Below are positions 53,001 to 63,560 of a stretch of DNA of 64,000 bases, piece after piece; position 1 is the stretch's first letter; each line of letters begins with the position of its first letter. The notes beneath the pieces are model-generated. The model searched no databases. It was not told where the DNA came from and saw only the letters and a list, made by a program, of their open reading frames with translations. Source of the stretch: Gambelia wislizenii (lineage: Eukaryota > Chordata > Lepidosauria > Squamata > Crotaphytidae). The DNA lies in NCBI GenBank assembly GCA_030847615.1, contig JAUMIR010000001.1, positions 30,503,501 to 30,567,500 on the forward strand. The letters run 5' to 3'. The position numbers and the translations under genes were made by a program.

Positions 53001-54508
53001 GTAAAGTGGCAAGGCATTTTGTTCACCAGGAGATCTTTAAGCATCGAAATGTAGAGAAGCTTTTTCCTTGTGAAAGAGGTAATGAGGTAGAGCCTGTGCC
53101 CTAAGGAGCCAGTAACTACATGGTTCAGTAGCATTGGCTAGGCAGTTTGGGGTGGCATACAGGCTAGAGTAGGGGTGGACAACTTTTGGCTCTCCAAATG
53201 CTGATGCAATATTGCTGCCATCATGCCTTACACTAGCCAGATTGGCTATGATTCATCGCAAATGGGTCACTTGCAGCCCCTGGGCCCCACTTTTGCAGAC
53301 CCTAAAGCCTCCTGCCAGCCTACCAACCCCCCAATTTAAAAAAATCAGGGTACTTAGGAACTGATTTTCACCCACTGCACAGAAAGCCCCTCCCAACATG
53401 CAAAATGTAAAAACTCCAGAAACCCCCCATACCTCTGTTTTTGTCTGAAGCCCTCTCAAAATGGTGGCAAGAAGTGATACAATGTCACTTCCAGCTGCCA
53501 TTTTGAGAGGGATTTTAAAGAATATTGTAGTGTGCTGAAATAGGGTGTGGCTCACAAGGAAGGGGCAAAGGGGGGAGAATTGGCTCCTGCCACTCACACA
53601 GTTGCCAATCCATCCTTTATCCTCTTCTTTTTTCAATTGCATTACCCTTCTATTTCACTCCTCTGGCTGGTTTGGAACAGCCTGCCTACTGAGTTTACCT
53701 TTGTTAAGGAGTGATGCTTGCAAGTAGGGTTTGGCTCACTTTTCATGTTATCTAGTAGTGTAGCTGGCACAGAAGCAAGGTTTATTTCTGGCAGTCCATA
53801 CAAGCCCCAGAGAGTCCCAGGAGCAAAAACATTGGCCTCCGGACGTTTCATTGTTATTCGCCACTGCTTTAAACTAGGCCAGTAAACCCCTTCATTTTGC
53901 AGGGAAGAAGTGTTTGTATGATTGAAGTCAGGCTGAAATGCATGGAAGCTGCTTTGCATGTATCGCAACTGATGTTATTAAAGAGATCTCCACAATTTTA
54001 ATTGGCTTGGGACACAACTGGGATGTCATTAGAATATGAAAAACTAGATCTGGCATCTGGAGGTACCCTGGAAATGGGTTGGATATGTTTGCTTCATGGA
54101 TAACAGAGCAGTGGGGGAAATAATTGGGAATGCAGGAAACGGGCCAGCTGTAGTGGGGATATGAAGGAGATTGGTGATAGCACTAAGATGGGATGAGCTG
54201 GAATGTTCAATGGAAGAACAGGACTGTAACATAGGTATGAGCAGTAGAGGTAGAGAGATATACTTGAAACTAGGTTTTGTTTTTGTTTTTTGCCTTTTGC
54301 ATTGAAAATAATTGCAAATTTGTAGAAATACCCAGGAAAAATGTGTCTCTGTCATTACTGTTTTATAATATTCTTAGGAAAATCGATGATATAGATGGTG
54401 TAACACACTAAGAGCTTGTCCTTTACCACTCTTCCCCACTGCCAGTTATGGGGTTATACCATATAATGATAGCATTTATTGGAGCAGGTGCCTGCCTTTT
54501 CCCCATAG
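53001..54508. other. PTK7 intron 17
   Basis: No gene. A hAT-like patch (GGGGTGGACAACTTTTGGCTC) begins at about 53172. The longer minus-strand open frames have no recognisable domain. Confidence 0.5.
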
Positions 54509-54660
54509 GTATCCTTCTGCTGCCAAGTGGCACTGGGGATGGAGCATCTCTCCAACAACAGATTTGTACACAAAGACCTGGCAGCTCGGAATTGCCTTAT
54601 CAGTGCACAAAGGCAGGTGAAGGTGTCAAGCCTGAGCCTCAGCAAGGATGTTTACAACAG
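54509..54660 (+). CDS. PTK7: PTK7 exon 18: pseudokinase catalytic-loop region
   Basis: Encodes VSFCCQVALGMEHLSNNRFV, then HKDLAARNCLISAQRQVKVS, then SLSLSKDVYNS. The catalytic loop reads HKDLAARN, keeping Asp and Asn but with Lys for Arg of HRD. The DFG triplet is replaced by SLS (human ALG), so the metal-binding aspartate is missing, the main reason the domain should be inactive. FCCQ stands where human has LCTQ. Acceptor TTTTCCCCATAG, donor GTGAGG, ends in phase 2. Confidence 0.98.
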
Positions 54661-54757
54661 GTGAGGAGTCATGCAGGTCTCCTTTGTGCGGCTGGGCTGG
54701 CAGCAGTGTTTCATGTTTAGTGCAAAGCTGATTGGCCTTTTCCTTCCCTATGACCAG

Positions 54758-54936
54758 CGAATACTATCATTACCACCAAGCCTGGATCCCACTGCGCTGG
54801 ATGCCCCCAGAAGCTGTCTTGGAGGATGAGTTTTCTACCAAGTCTGACGTCTGGTCATTTGGGGTCGTCATGTGGGAAATATTCATGCTGGGTGAAATGC
54901 CCTATTCCAAGCTGGCAGATGAAGAGGTGCTAGCAG
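54758..54936 (+). CDS. PTK7: PTK7 exon 19: pseudokinase activation segment and alpha-F
   Basis: Encodes EYYHYHQAWIPLRWMPPEAV, then LEDEFSTKSDVWSFGVVMWE, then IFMLGEMPYSKLADEEVLA. The P+1 loop PLRWMPPEA and the alpha-F aspartate in SDVWSFG are kept. Human EMPHGGQADDEV reads EMPYSKLADEEV here, closer to active receptor kinases. Intron 18 is only 97 bp. Donor GTATGT, ends in phase 1. About 55 codons of C-lobe and the stop must follow in an exon I could not find up to 64000. Confidence 0.98.
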
Positions 54937-56186
54937 GTATGTAACATAATCACTGATGCTTTTTCCTTGACCTAGCAAGATATGTACAGTCCCATGGGCA
55001 TTGCATGCTTCATACCAAATCCTGCTAGCAGAATGGCTCCTGTATCCCTCTGTCTCTGGCTTCTATCCAGTGAATAAGAGAATAGGAGACCAAAAAGAAA
55101 AGAGAAGAAAAGTGAGTGGGTTTAGAAGCCTGGTGCAAACGGGAAGGAGGTATGTAAACAATTTTCTGTGAATTAAATAATAGGCATGAAATTCTGTAAC
55201 CAACTTAAATTGTGGACTTTTCCCCCAAAATAATTTTTAGTGCTGCCACATTTAGATGACTAATTGATTTAATTTTTTTTAATTGTATAAACTTAAAGGT
55301 GTGCTTTGTTGACTGGTCTTTAGACTTTAAAATTCTTTATTTTAATACAAGTACTTATAAATTGTCAGTGACGAGCATGGTCTTAGACACATTTCTTCCT
55401 CAATGTGAGAGGAGGAGAATGTCCCTTCTAACATAAAGCCTGCTACAAAACTTGCAGCACTTTTTAAAGTGTATTTTGTGTTTTCTTTAGAACTGTTACT
55501 TTTTCTCAGATGCAAATTTATACAAATTTGATCAGGGCTACAAGCATTAAACATTATGCAGAATTAATCAGGGTGACAGCTGAAATCATTCTGCTTCTGC
55601 CCTGGAGCATCTAAGTTTTACCCAGGCATTGTCAGCATACTTTCAAACCTATCTTATGTCAAAAATGAAGAATTTGCTCTGATAAGTTGAGATTCTTAGA
55701 TGCTGAAAACTGTGGCCAGTGCCACATACTTTTGTGAGTAGCATTCACTGACTTTTATAGAGTGACAAACCTCTGCATAACCTCAGATTGTGCAATGCGA
55801 AGGGAGCACATTTGTGAGAAAAGTTCACCTTGACATTCTTTCTTTTAAAAGATGAATTTGTTCTCATTGAAATAAAGAATGGAGAACTTGTGCCTATCCA
55901 GTGGTTGGCAGTGGTGGCCAAGGGGCTAATGAGAATACTTCAACAGCATCTGGAGATTAAGGTTATATTCTAAAAAGAAGTAAACAAGATGCAAGTTCAA
56001 GAATAGAATCCCACTTGCAAAGCTTTTAGTGTTCTGCTTACAGAATATTTATGGATTGCAAAACATTGTGTATACAATGCACTGATTTCCTCCACTGAAA
56101 CTACAGATCCAGGCCCTATTCAGGCTTAATGCTACATTTTATAAAATCTGGTGTAGCGTAGTGTCTGAGGCTGAAATCCTGTACTT
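54937..56186. other. Start of PTK7 intron 19
   Basis: No gene and no clear repeat. The expected last exon (with a QRCW-like and RPSF-like word) is not here in any frame. Confidence 0.55.
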
Positions 56187-58904
56187 ACTGTATATACTCA
56201 TGTATATAAGTTGGAAATAATGACCCCACAAAACTCCCTGTCGCTGCACTGCTTCTGGCCTTTTGGAATTCCTGGGCAGAAAAATGGTGGCAGTAGTGGC
56301 TCCTTGGTGCTTCTTTTAGGTTTTCCTGGGACAGACTAAGCTCTAAGAGAACCTAAAAGAAGTACCAACCCCCTCTACTCCCTCCAGCGGCCTTTTGGAA
56401 ATTCTGGGTGGGAAAATGGAGTAGGTATTGGCTCCTTGGTGCAACTCCCTCTACTCTGCCACAGTGGGGAAGCACCAAGGAGCCACAGCCACCACCATTT
56501 CCCCACCCAGGAATTCCAAAAGGCCACCAGAGAGAGTAGAGCAGGGTCAGTGCTTCTTTTAGGTTCGTCCAGGATGGACTACCAATAAGCTCTCGCCTTT
56601 TGGCACTCAGAGAAGGGGATGGTTCCTAGGTAGTTTGTTCCCACACCTGATATATACACTTTCTGTCTCCATCCCCCATCTGCCTCCTTTCCTTTTTGCT
56701 GCTTGTGTGTTGGGTCACAAACAGCCTTCAGCCTTCCCACCTACAACCACATCCACATTACACTCCTTCCCAGCCCCAATGGCACCTTCTTTTGGGGCAG
56801 AAAGGACTCACTTCTTAAAAAGGAGATGAAAAGGGCAAAGTTCTCTCCCTTCTAAACTGCTCCTAGACCCTGAAATCTCCTCCCACTACCAGAAACCTGA
56901 CCAAAAATACGTGTAAATTGATAACAAGAGCTCCCCCACTTCCTTTCCAAACTGAAAATGAGCTTTGAGACTCTTATTCCAGAAGTGACAAAACTGAGAA
57001 AGGAAACAGTGTGCGGTTAACTTGGGAGGGCACCCTCGATGGGTCTGGGCATTTCTTTCCCTTTTTTCAAATAGTAATGCTGAACTTGCTCTACCGCTCC
57101 TTGATTTCATAAAAGAATATTGAATTTCTAAGGCAAGAGGTAGGGAGGGCTAGAAGGACAGAGGGAAGTGGAGACCTCAGCCCCCACTCTTTTCTCCTCC
57201 CTGTCTCCTGCCACCGGGTGGGAGGAGAAGTGGGGATGTTATGGAGAGTTGCCAGAAGTGCCCAGATGGCAATGTTTTCAAACAGCCTAGGTTCTTGTCA
57301 GCAGCCACTTTCTATCAGCAATGGCCTAATACCTCAGCATTCGCTCTTTTCTCCTCCCCATCCCCCACCACTGAGTGGGAGAAGAGGGGATGTTATGGAG
57401 AGTCCATCACTGACAGAGGGTGGCTACATTACCACCTAGGTGCTTCTTGTGGCTGCTCTCAGGCTCTGGCTCTGGCTCTGTGGCTAAACTAGTTACGCTG
57501 CTTCCTCCATGATTGAAAACTGCTGGTAATAACAGCATAACAGCAGCGGAAGCAAACAACCTGCCTCTTCATTTGGTTTGCCTGATGCATACGACTCTAC
57601 CTGGTAGTGGAGGCCACAGATTGTTGAAGAGGGGGTCAAAAACTAGCTGCCCTTGCCCTCCTCCCACGACAGCCTGCCCACCCCAGCATTTTCCCCCTGT
57701 CTGAAAAAGCAGATAGTTGCCAGCAAAGTATATACAAACAGCAAGAATCTGGGAAGATAGCAAACTGGCAATTAGCACAAAGGAATGGAAACACAGTCTT
57801 GAAAAGATTAGTCCAGCAAAAAAATCCAGAGAGTCAGGGCTTACAGAATTCCACGTGGGTCCAAACAAATCCGTGGGTCAGTAGGATCAGGCAACAGCGT
57901 AGTCCGGAACAGTCCAAGGTCTAAACACGAGTCAAGGCAACAGGAATGAAGGCAAAAGGAACACAGAGTCAGATAGCAGACACAAAGCTTTCTCCAGGAA
58001 TATCAGTTGATCTCTGACAAAGCCTCCATAGCTTTCCAAAGCATATATATAGTAATCAAGGCTTTGTCAGGTGCTCCTTGATGAGCAGGTGTTTCTGATA
58101 AAGCCTCAGCAATCTTCTTTGAGCTTCCTTTTGGGATTGCTGCTGCTTGAATAATGGTGGAGGTAAGTCCATCTCCTCTTCCTCATGCTTATCTGAATTG
58201 GCAGGGCTCTCTGCTAGGACTGGTACCAACCCACTAGGACCAGGCTCTTCTGCTTGAGCCTCCAGGTTGGCAGGGCTCGCTGCTGGCAAAGGTGTAGATA
58301 AACCTGTGCCAGGGTCCATAGGGCCATTCCCTGCCATCTCCTCCTCCTCCGCCTCTGATTCCATACCCTCATCAGACTCACGGAGAATGACACCTCCCCT
58401 CCCCTGCCCCCTCCCTCCATCTGCCCCAGGGACTCACACTCCACCCACCCTCTCTTTCTTCTGCTCCCCTGTCCCATCCCTTTCCCTCCTGCCTGAGTGA
58501 GTAAGTGAGCAATGGAATATGTGTGTGACCAGCCCCAAATCCCCAAAAATTTAACCTGTGAATGTGGAGGGATGACTTTAAAGTGGCAACAGGCAAGTGC
58601 TTGGTCTGTTCTGGGAGAACCTAAAAGAAGCACTGACTCCCTCTGCTCCCTCTGAATAGAGTGGCAAAAGTCCTTTTTGAAAGCTTGGGTGGGAAAAGGG
58701 CAGCAGCCAGAGTCAGAAAACTGGATCAAGATGGTGCTGGCCTTTTCTCTTGTCCACGAAATGGACCTGAGGAGTCCCATGCTGAATCCCAAGTTTTACC
58801 TTGATTTATCCACTTATCTAGATATATCAAAATCCATAATTTTGGCCCCAAAACCTGTCCTCACTTTATACATGAGGTCGACTTATAAATAAGTATATAC
58901 AGTA
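56187..58904. mobile_element. 2.7-kb DNA transposon-like element with TIRs
   Basis: The left end CTGTATATACTCATGTATAT and the right end TAAATAAGTATATACAG are inverted repeats. TACTTA flanks both sides, though the exact cut cannot be fixed because the ends are palindromic. A sub-terminal block (GAACCTAAAAGAAG with GGCCTTTTGG and TGGGTGGGAAAA words) occurs at 56340-56420 and again at 58617-58700. The interior is composite: internal inverted pieces, a pogo-like end near 58560, and a minus-strand open frame (58056-58364). No transposase was recognised. Confidence 0.6.
58056..58364 (-). CDS. Acidic, proline-rich open frame, function unknown
   Basis: 102 codons on the minus strand starting MESEAEEEEMAGNGPMDPGT and ending in KEAQRRLLRLYQKHLLIKE. 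The N-terminal half is acidic and proline/alanine-rich with a twice-repeated ESPAN/ASPAN word; the C-terminal half looks helical and basic. It might be the start of a retroelement gag, because the minus-strand sequence after the stop resembles a non-coding leader or LTR-like stretch. No family match can be claimed, and an accidental frame is quite possible. Confidence 0.2.
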   Translation of the reverse strand: MESEAEEEEMAGNGPMDPGTGLSTPLPAASPANLEAQAEEPGPSGLVPVLAESPANSDKHEEEEMDLPPPLFKQQQSQKEAQRRLLRLYQKHLLIKEHLTKP

Positions 58905-59893
58905 CTTACCTGGAACTGACTGATTGACTGACCTGTTAAACTCAGAGGAGCTTTCTTCTGACTACCCTGATACAGATTTGTGCTATAATAGACTGAACTA
59001 CAAATTGGGGGTGTTCCATGTTCAAAACTCACTTGTCTGGGCCTGAGAAATTCACACTCTTCTCCCTCCCTCAGTCATGCAGTACAGGGCTAATGGTAGT
59101 ACAAGAAGATAATATATGTGAACCACTTAAGAATAACTCAGAAGCATTACTGATATACTAAGCAGTGTTATTTTATCTGATACGGCAAGAAGCCTAAAGC
59201 ACTGAAAGATAAGCTGCTGATCGTGTCTAATCACTGTTTGGTGGGTATGTTGAGGTCAGCAGGAAGGCGAGAAAGAAAAAGAAGCCAGAGAAGTCTATGG
59301 GACAAGGGTGGGTGGAAATGTCACAAGTTTGCAATCTGTCTTTATAACTTAATAGAGGGGTGCAGTATCTTTTCTGTGGGAATGCACTCGGCCTTCCCAA
59401 CAGCAAGCAGATGGACAGTGTGAAAGGAGGAGCGGGCAAGCTTGGCTGAAGGCAGCCAATCACAGCTGTGAAGTGGCCTGCCGGAAAGAAGTGTTCTTCT
59501 TCGTGGTCTCCGTGCCTCATACAAATCAGTTTTGTGCCTGTGCAGAGGCTGCTTAGAAAATTTCAGAGCTGAGAATCTTGGCAGAAGACCCTTCTCCCTC
59601 CCTCCTACTGTGCCTGCTCAGACTCACCAACCTACTGTCCCCTCAGTTTCTCTTGTCTGCTGACAGAGCAGCTCTCCCTTGGTCATTTCTCTGCTGGGTA
59701 CTCCTCACTTCTCTTATCTTCCTTACTTTTTTTTTACTCCAAACCTCTCCTGTTCCTTTACTTCACTCCCTAACCAAAAAAACAAAAAAATTCCCCTACT
59801 TCTATCATTCTGTCTGCCCTCCCCCTTTCCCCTCTGTGGCCTCTACTGCCCTTTTCAAACTCTGTTCCTCTTGCAGCTAGCTATAAGGTTTCC

Positions 59894-61450
59894 TTGTTGG
59901 ATGGACATTTTCAGTGTCTCTTCTGCCTAGAAGAGGGGCATAATGTCGAGAAATGTGCTATTTGTAAGGGTTTCACCTCAGGCTCTGAAGAATTGGGCCT
60001 CTTGTCTGAATTCCAGTTGCTGGGATGGGTTGCCTCACAAGCCGCCTCTCACTGGTCTCTGCATACAGCCTTGGCCTCCTTGAAAAAACTGCAGAAGTCT
60101 CACCTGACATCCGTACCAATATCCTCAGCACTGGCAACTTTGGAAGCTACATCTTCCCCTTCGGTACTATCTCACAGGCCTCTGTCTTCTTTGGACTCAT
60201 TCTGTCCACTTCCTTCTCCAGTACATGAGCGGTCTCCATTTGTCAGGGAGTGTTCCTACACCTCCACTCAACATGCTTGAGAAACTGGCAGTACCATGAA
60301 GACTCCCCATTCACTTCGGTATCCTATCTGGACTCTTACCGTTCTTCTTACTCCTCCTACTGGGATATTTATTTATTATGTAGAGTATTTATACCCCACT
60401 CTTCAGCCACAAAGGCTTTCAGAGTGGCTTACAAATTGTTAGCAATAGCACTTACAACTTTTACACCGCTCTACAGCACCAGGCACTCTCCAAGCGGTTT
60501 ACAAAGTGTTCGCTAATTGCCCCCACAAGCTGGGTATTCATTTTACCGATCTACAAAAGGATGGAAGGTTGAGTGAACCTTGCAGCCTTGTGGGATCGAA
60601 CTCACAACATTGTAGCTGCAGCACCAGCATTTAACCACCGCATCACCATATATCATTACAGTATCACAACCTCCATCGTCAGCAATACTCACCTCAGTAT
60701 CAAAGCTGCTCAAGAACTCCACTTTCAGCTCTGTACCATACCTCTCAATACTGCTCACCAGTTCTGTTGGGGTGCATCTTGGCTTCACCTGTACATCCTC
60801 CTGAATCCCCTCCACATAGGACTATTGCCACGCTATATCATCCTCCTGTCTCCAATTGCAACAGTTGCTCCATCCATTCCACCTGTGGCACTGGCCCTAA
60901 TGGCTATCTCCAACTTAAACCCACTCCAGTTCCAAGCAGTATACCACACATCACTAGCACCACAGTTGCTCCACTCCCAGTGTCCCAGATGGTGATTGCA
61001 GTATCCCCCCAGGCACCTTACAGCCATCAGTCACCTCCACTGCTCCTGCTCCTGCTCTCTAGCCTTACCAGCCTCATCACCCTGTGCCTGGAGATTCCTC
61101 CGATGGGGCTACTGATTCTACTCTGCCTGGCTCCCCATCTCCTTCAGGGCCATCTGCTTCAGGTAACGTGGAAGACACAACCCCAGCTTACCACCTGAGG
61201 ATGTCAAGCTGTTCTCAGATATAGTGCTTAGGATGACTAAGGCCCTGGGTAACCAAGTGGATCCAGTTTTCCAGCTAGTGGATGCTCATGCCCCCACCCC
61301 AGCAATGATCCAGCTCCTACCTGCCTTACTGGATTTCATAAAGAAGTCCTGGGTGAAACCAGCCTTTCTTCCTCCAGCGTAGCAAAGATTAGAACAGCTC
61401 TATCAAACCCAGGAGGCGGGTGCCTCTTATCTGTTAACCATCCCTTCTTC
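59894..61450 (+). pseudogene. DIRS copy C gag-like region with zinc-knuckle-like motif
   Basis: The first part (59894-60280) encodes FQCLFCLEEGHNVEKCAICK, a C-x2-C-x4-H-x4-C-x2-C pattern typical of the N-terminus of DIRS ORF1, then a Ser/Pro-rich stretch. After the SINE the Pro/Thr/Ser-rich part goes on in broken frames. Near 61200-61450 are DVKLFSDIVLRMTKALGNQV, then PALLDFIKKSWVKPAFLPP, then RLEQLYQTQEAGASYLLTI with one internal stop, matching the conserved DIRS ORF1 core. Nucleic-acid binding is the likely ancestral role. Confidence 0.7.
60360..60650 (-). mobile_element. tRNA-derived SINE family A, variant copy
   Basis: Reverse complement of the SINE A seen at 22696-22968: TTATACCCCACTCTTCAGCC on the tail side, GGGATCGAACTCACAACATT on the B-box side. 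The middle has an extra or different segment (CACTCTCCAAGCGGTTTACA), so it may be another subfamily. It is nested in DIRS copy C. Confidence 0.78.
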
Positions 61451-61561
61451 TTTGTAGACTCTGTCCCTCACAGAATTGGGATCTCACGCATGCACAGATC
61501 AAACACAGAGCATTACAGAGCTGAGTAGCTTTTTGTTGATAGCCCCACCCTCCCAGGGCAC

Positions 61562-61574
61562 CATATAAATAGCG
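61562..61574 (+). promoter_or_regulatory. TATA-like box in DIRS copy D leader
   Basis: CATATAAATAGCGCC lies about 140 bp before the first gag-like frame and about 30 bp before CTCAGTTCCTTTCGTCC, where transcription could begin. Position and sequence fit an internal element promoter, but it is only a motif match. Confidence 0.35.
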
Positions 61575-61889
61575 CCAGAAAGCTACTCCCCTCAGTTCCT
61601 TTCGTCCATTGCTCGGAACACTCAGAACATACTTGTTGAGTAGATTTCTCGTCTTATCTAACTGACCTCAGACTGTTTTCTTTTGACCAAAAGAGGTGTC
61701 TTTTGGACACCTCTTCTCCTCAGATACTGATTTTTTGGCTATTTTTGTACTACGCTCTCATCTTTTCCATCAGATTTGATGTTTCTGGACTTGCCCTGGT
61801 CTTTTGGGCCCTGTATGGCCTCAAGGGCCCTTTTCAAAACCTGCCCTTCTTGCGAAGGGGGCAAATCTCCCACTCAGACATGCACAACC

Positions 61890-62400
61890 ACTGCCTTTTT
61901 TTATCTCGGAGAAGGCCAGCTTACCTCCTGTGACATCTGGAAGGGTTTTACTACCCAAGCTCTCAAAAACTGAGTCTCCCAGCTGTGGACCCACCTTTGG
62001 GAACAATCCCTCCTGGTTGCCAACATCGCCATGCAAAACCGGCCCGTGGATACTTTCTCACAGGCCATTTGAAACAGCCACTCCATCCTCTCTTTGCAAG
62101 CCGTGACCTCAACATCAGTTGTTGAGGCCTCTCAGTCTAGAAGTGGATCAAGGTCACAGTCAGCCCCAGCAGACAAGGAGCGAAGAAGATTGGATATCTT
62201 TGGATGGCTCTTCTACTCATCTTCAGCTCTAACCACTTGTGTAGCCAACATGCAGGCGTCCATGTCTGCTTATCAGAGGTTCTTGTTGGAGAAAATGTCT
62301 TCATTCTTCCCTCATCTTCCTGAGGATCTATGAAACATGCTCTTCCATTTCCTGCAGGAGGCATACTCTTTGGCCACCTAAGAAATCCAGTTGGTCCCTC
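61890..62400 (+). pseudogene. DIRS copy D gag-like region
   Basis: Readable pieces in changing frames: ACDIWKGFTTQALKN-like (about 61920-61970), then RRRLDIFGWLFYSSSALTTC, then VANMQASMSAYQRFLLEKMS, then SFFPHLPEDL followed at once by a stop. The LDIFG...SSSALT...AN block is a conserved word of DIRS ORF1. Several stops and frame changes inactivate it. Confidence 0.7.
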
Positions 62401-62859
62401 ATGCAGTAGACTGCACAGCCAAAGTGAAGTTTTTGGTTGCGCTCCGCCACTTTGTCTGGTTGAGATCTGTAGGCTTCACAGTTGACACCAGATGCTGCAT
62501 CAAAGACCTTCCCTTCAATGCAGAATGCCTCTTCAATTCCAAAACAAATGTCATGGATCATAGCATGAAGGCCTGCCTGATGGAGAGGACAATGGGCTTC
62601 GGGTCTCAGAAACATCAACAGAGGTAATTTCACTCCAGGTGTAAGAGACCCACTTCATTGTTCCCAAGGTCTACTCCATCTAGAACCTCTCAAACATTCT
62701 CCCAGTATTTCTCTTCATGTCACAGATGCCTCTACATGCAGCACAGGTTCCAGCAGTTCTCCTCAAAGAAGCCACCTCCTCGAAGTTGTGCCTTTGGCTG
62801 TAGTGTCATAGATGAAAATCGCCCCCCCCCCCGGAAACTCATTCCATCTCAAGGTTCAA

Positions 62860-63560
62860 AACTACACTGCCTTTACGACACCTGGCAGAACATCACCACA
62901 GATTCTTGAGTTCTCGCTATTGTGCATCTTGGCTACACCATAGACTTCCCAAGTATTCCATCTGTTGGCATATTTCATCAAACCCTCTTGTCTCAAGCCA
63001 TCCGAGACAAGATCACCATCCTACTGCAGAAGGATGCCAGGGAGAAGGTTGCAAGCAGGACAGTTACTTCTCCAGATACATCTACATAAAATGTATGGCA
63101 GTGTTTATCTCCTACCTCAGGACTTGAGGGGTCCAGATATTCCTGTACCTGGATGATTGGCTACTAGTGTTGTCCTCTCAGACAAGGTTATTAAAGGACA
63201 TTCATCTGACATTTTCCTTGCTATGCAGCTTGGGCCTCAGTGTCAACCCCAAGAAATCTATCCTGGAGCCGAGCATGATCACTGACTTCATTGGAGCAAA
63301 GCTGGACTGCAGGACAGGTTGAACCTACCTATCTGTCACCAGAACAGAAACACTTACAGAAGGTGATGGAATTACTGCGCAGTCCACACTGTTCCACTCA
63401 TACCATCCAGAGAATATTGGGCCTCATGGCTGCCACAATAGCAGAGACTTTCCTTACATGCCTTTTGTGCAGGCCACTTCATCACTGGTTTCTTCAGCAT
63501 TTTGACCACCTGTGGGTACACAGTGGGTAAAGCTGACCTTACCCCCAAACATCTTGGCAA
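62860..63560 (+). pseudogene. DIRS copy D reverse transcriptase remnant, internally deleted
   Basis: Pieces in order: WVL.IV.LGYTIDF (about 62908), SQAIRDKITILLQKDARE (about 62991), YLLPQDLRGPDIPVPGW-like (about 63110, related to the YxDD region: 'tacctggatgattgg' encodes YLDDW at 63142-63156), then the thumb-like LGLSVNPKKS (about 63231-63260). The finger and first-aspartate motifs between about 63050 and 63090 are missing, so a deletion removed the core. Confidence 0.65.

Larger units (their letters stand above)
59430..61455 (+). mobile_element. DIRS-like element copy C, gag part only
   Basis: Begins near 59430 with a leader (AAGTGTTCTTCTTCGTGGTC, then GTGCCTGTGCAGAGGCTGC) and runs through a gag-like region to about 61455, where the leader of copy D starts. 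A reverse SINE A (60360-60650) interrupts it. No RT or recombinase belongs to this copy; copy D follows where they should begin, so copy C was probably cut by the insertion or by recombination. Confidence 0.65.

Noticed and set aside
57569..58792. Long minus-strand open frames of 99 and 192 codons
   Set aside because: Low-complexity, proline/serine or arginine-rich frames inside a composite TIR element; no recognisable domain.
61691..61715. Perfect 10-bp stem hairpin AAGAGGTGTC / GACACCTCTT as a terminator or RNA gene
   Set aside because: It lies in the leader of a DIRS-like element in a vertebrate intron; a short hairpin alone is no evidence for an RNA gene.
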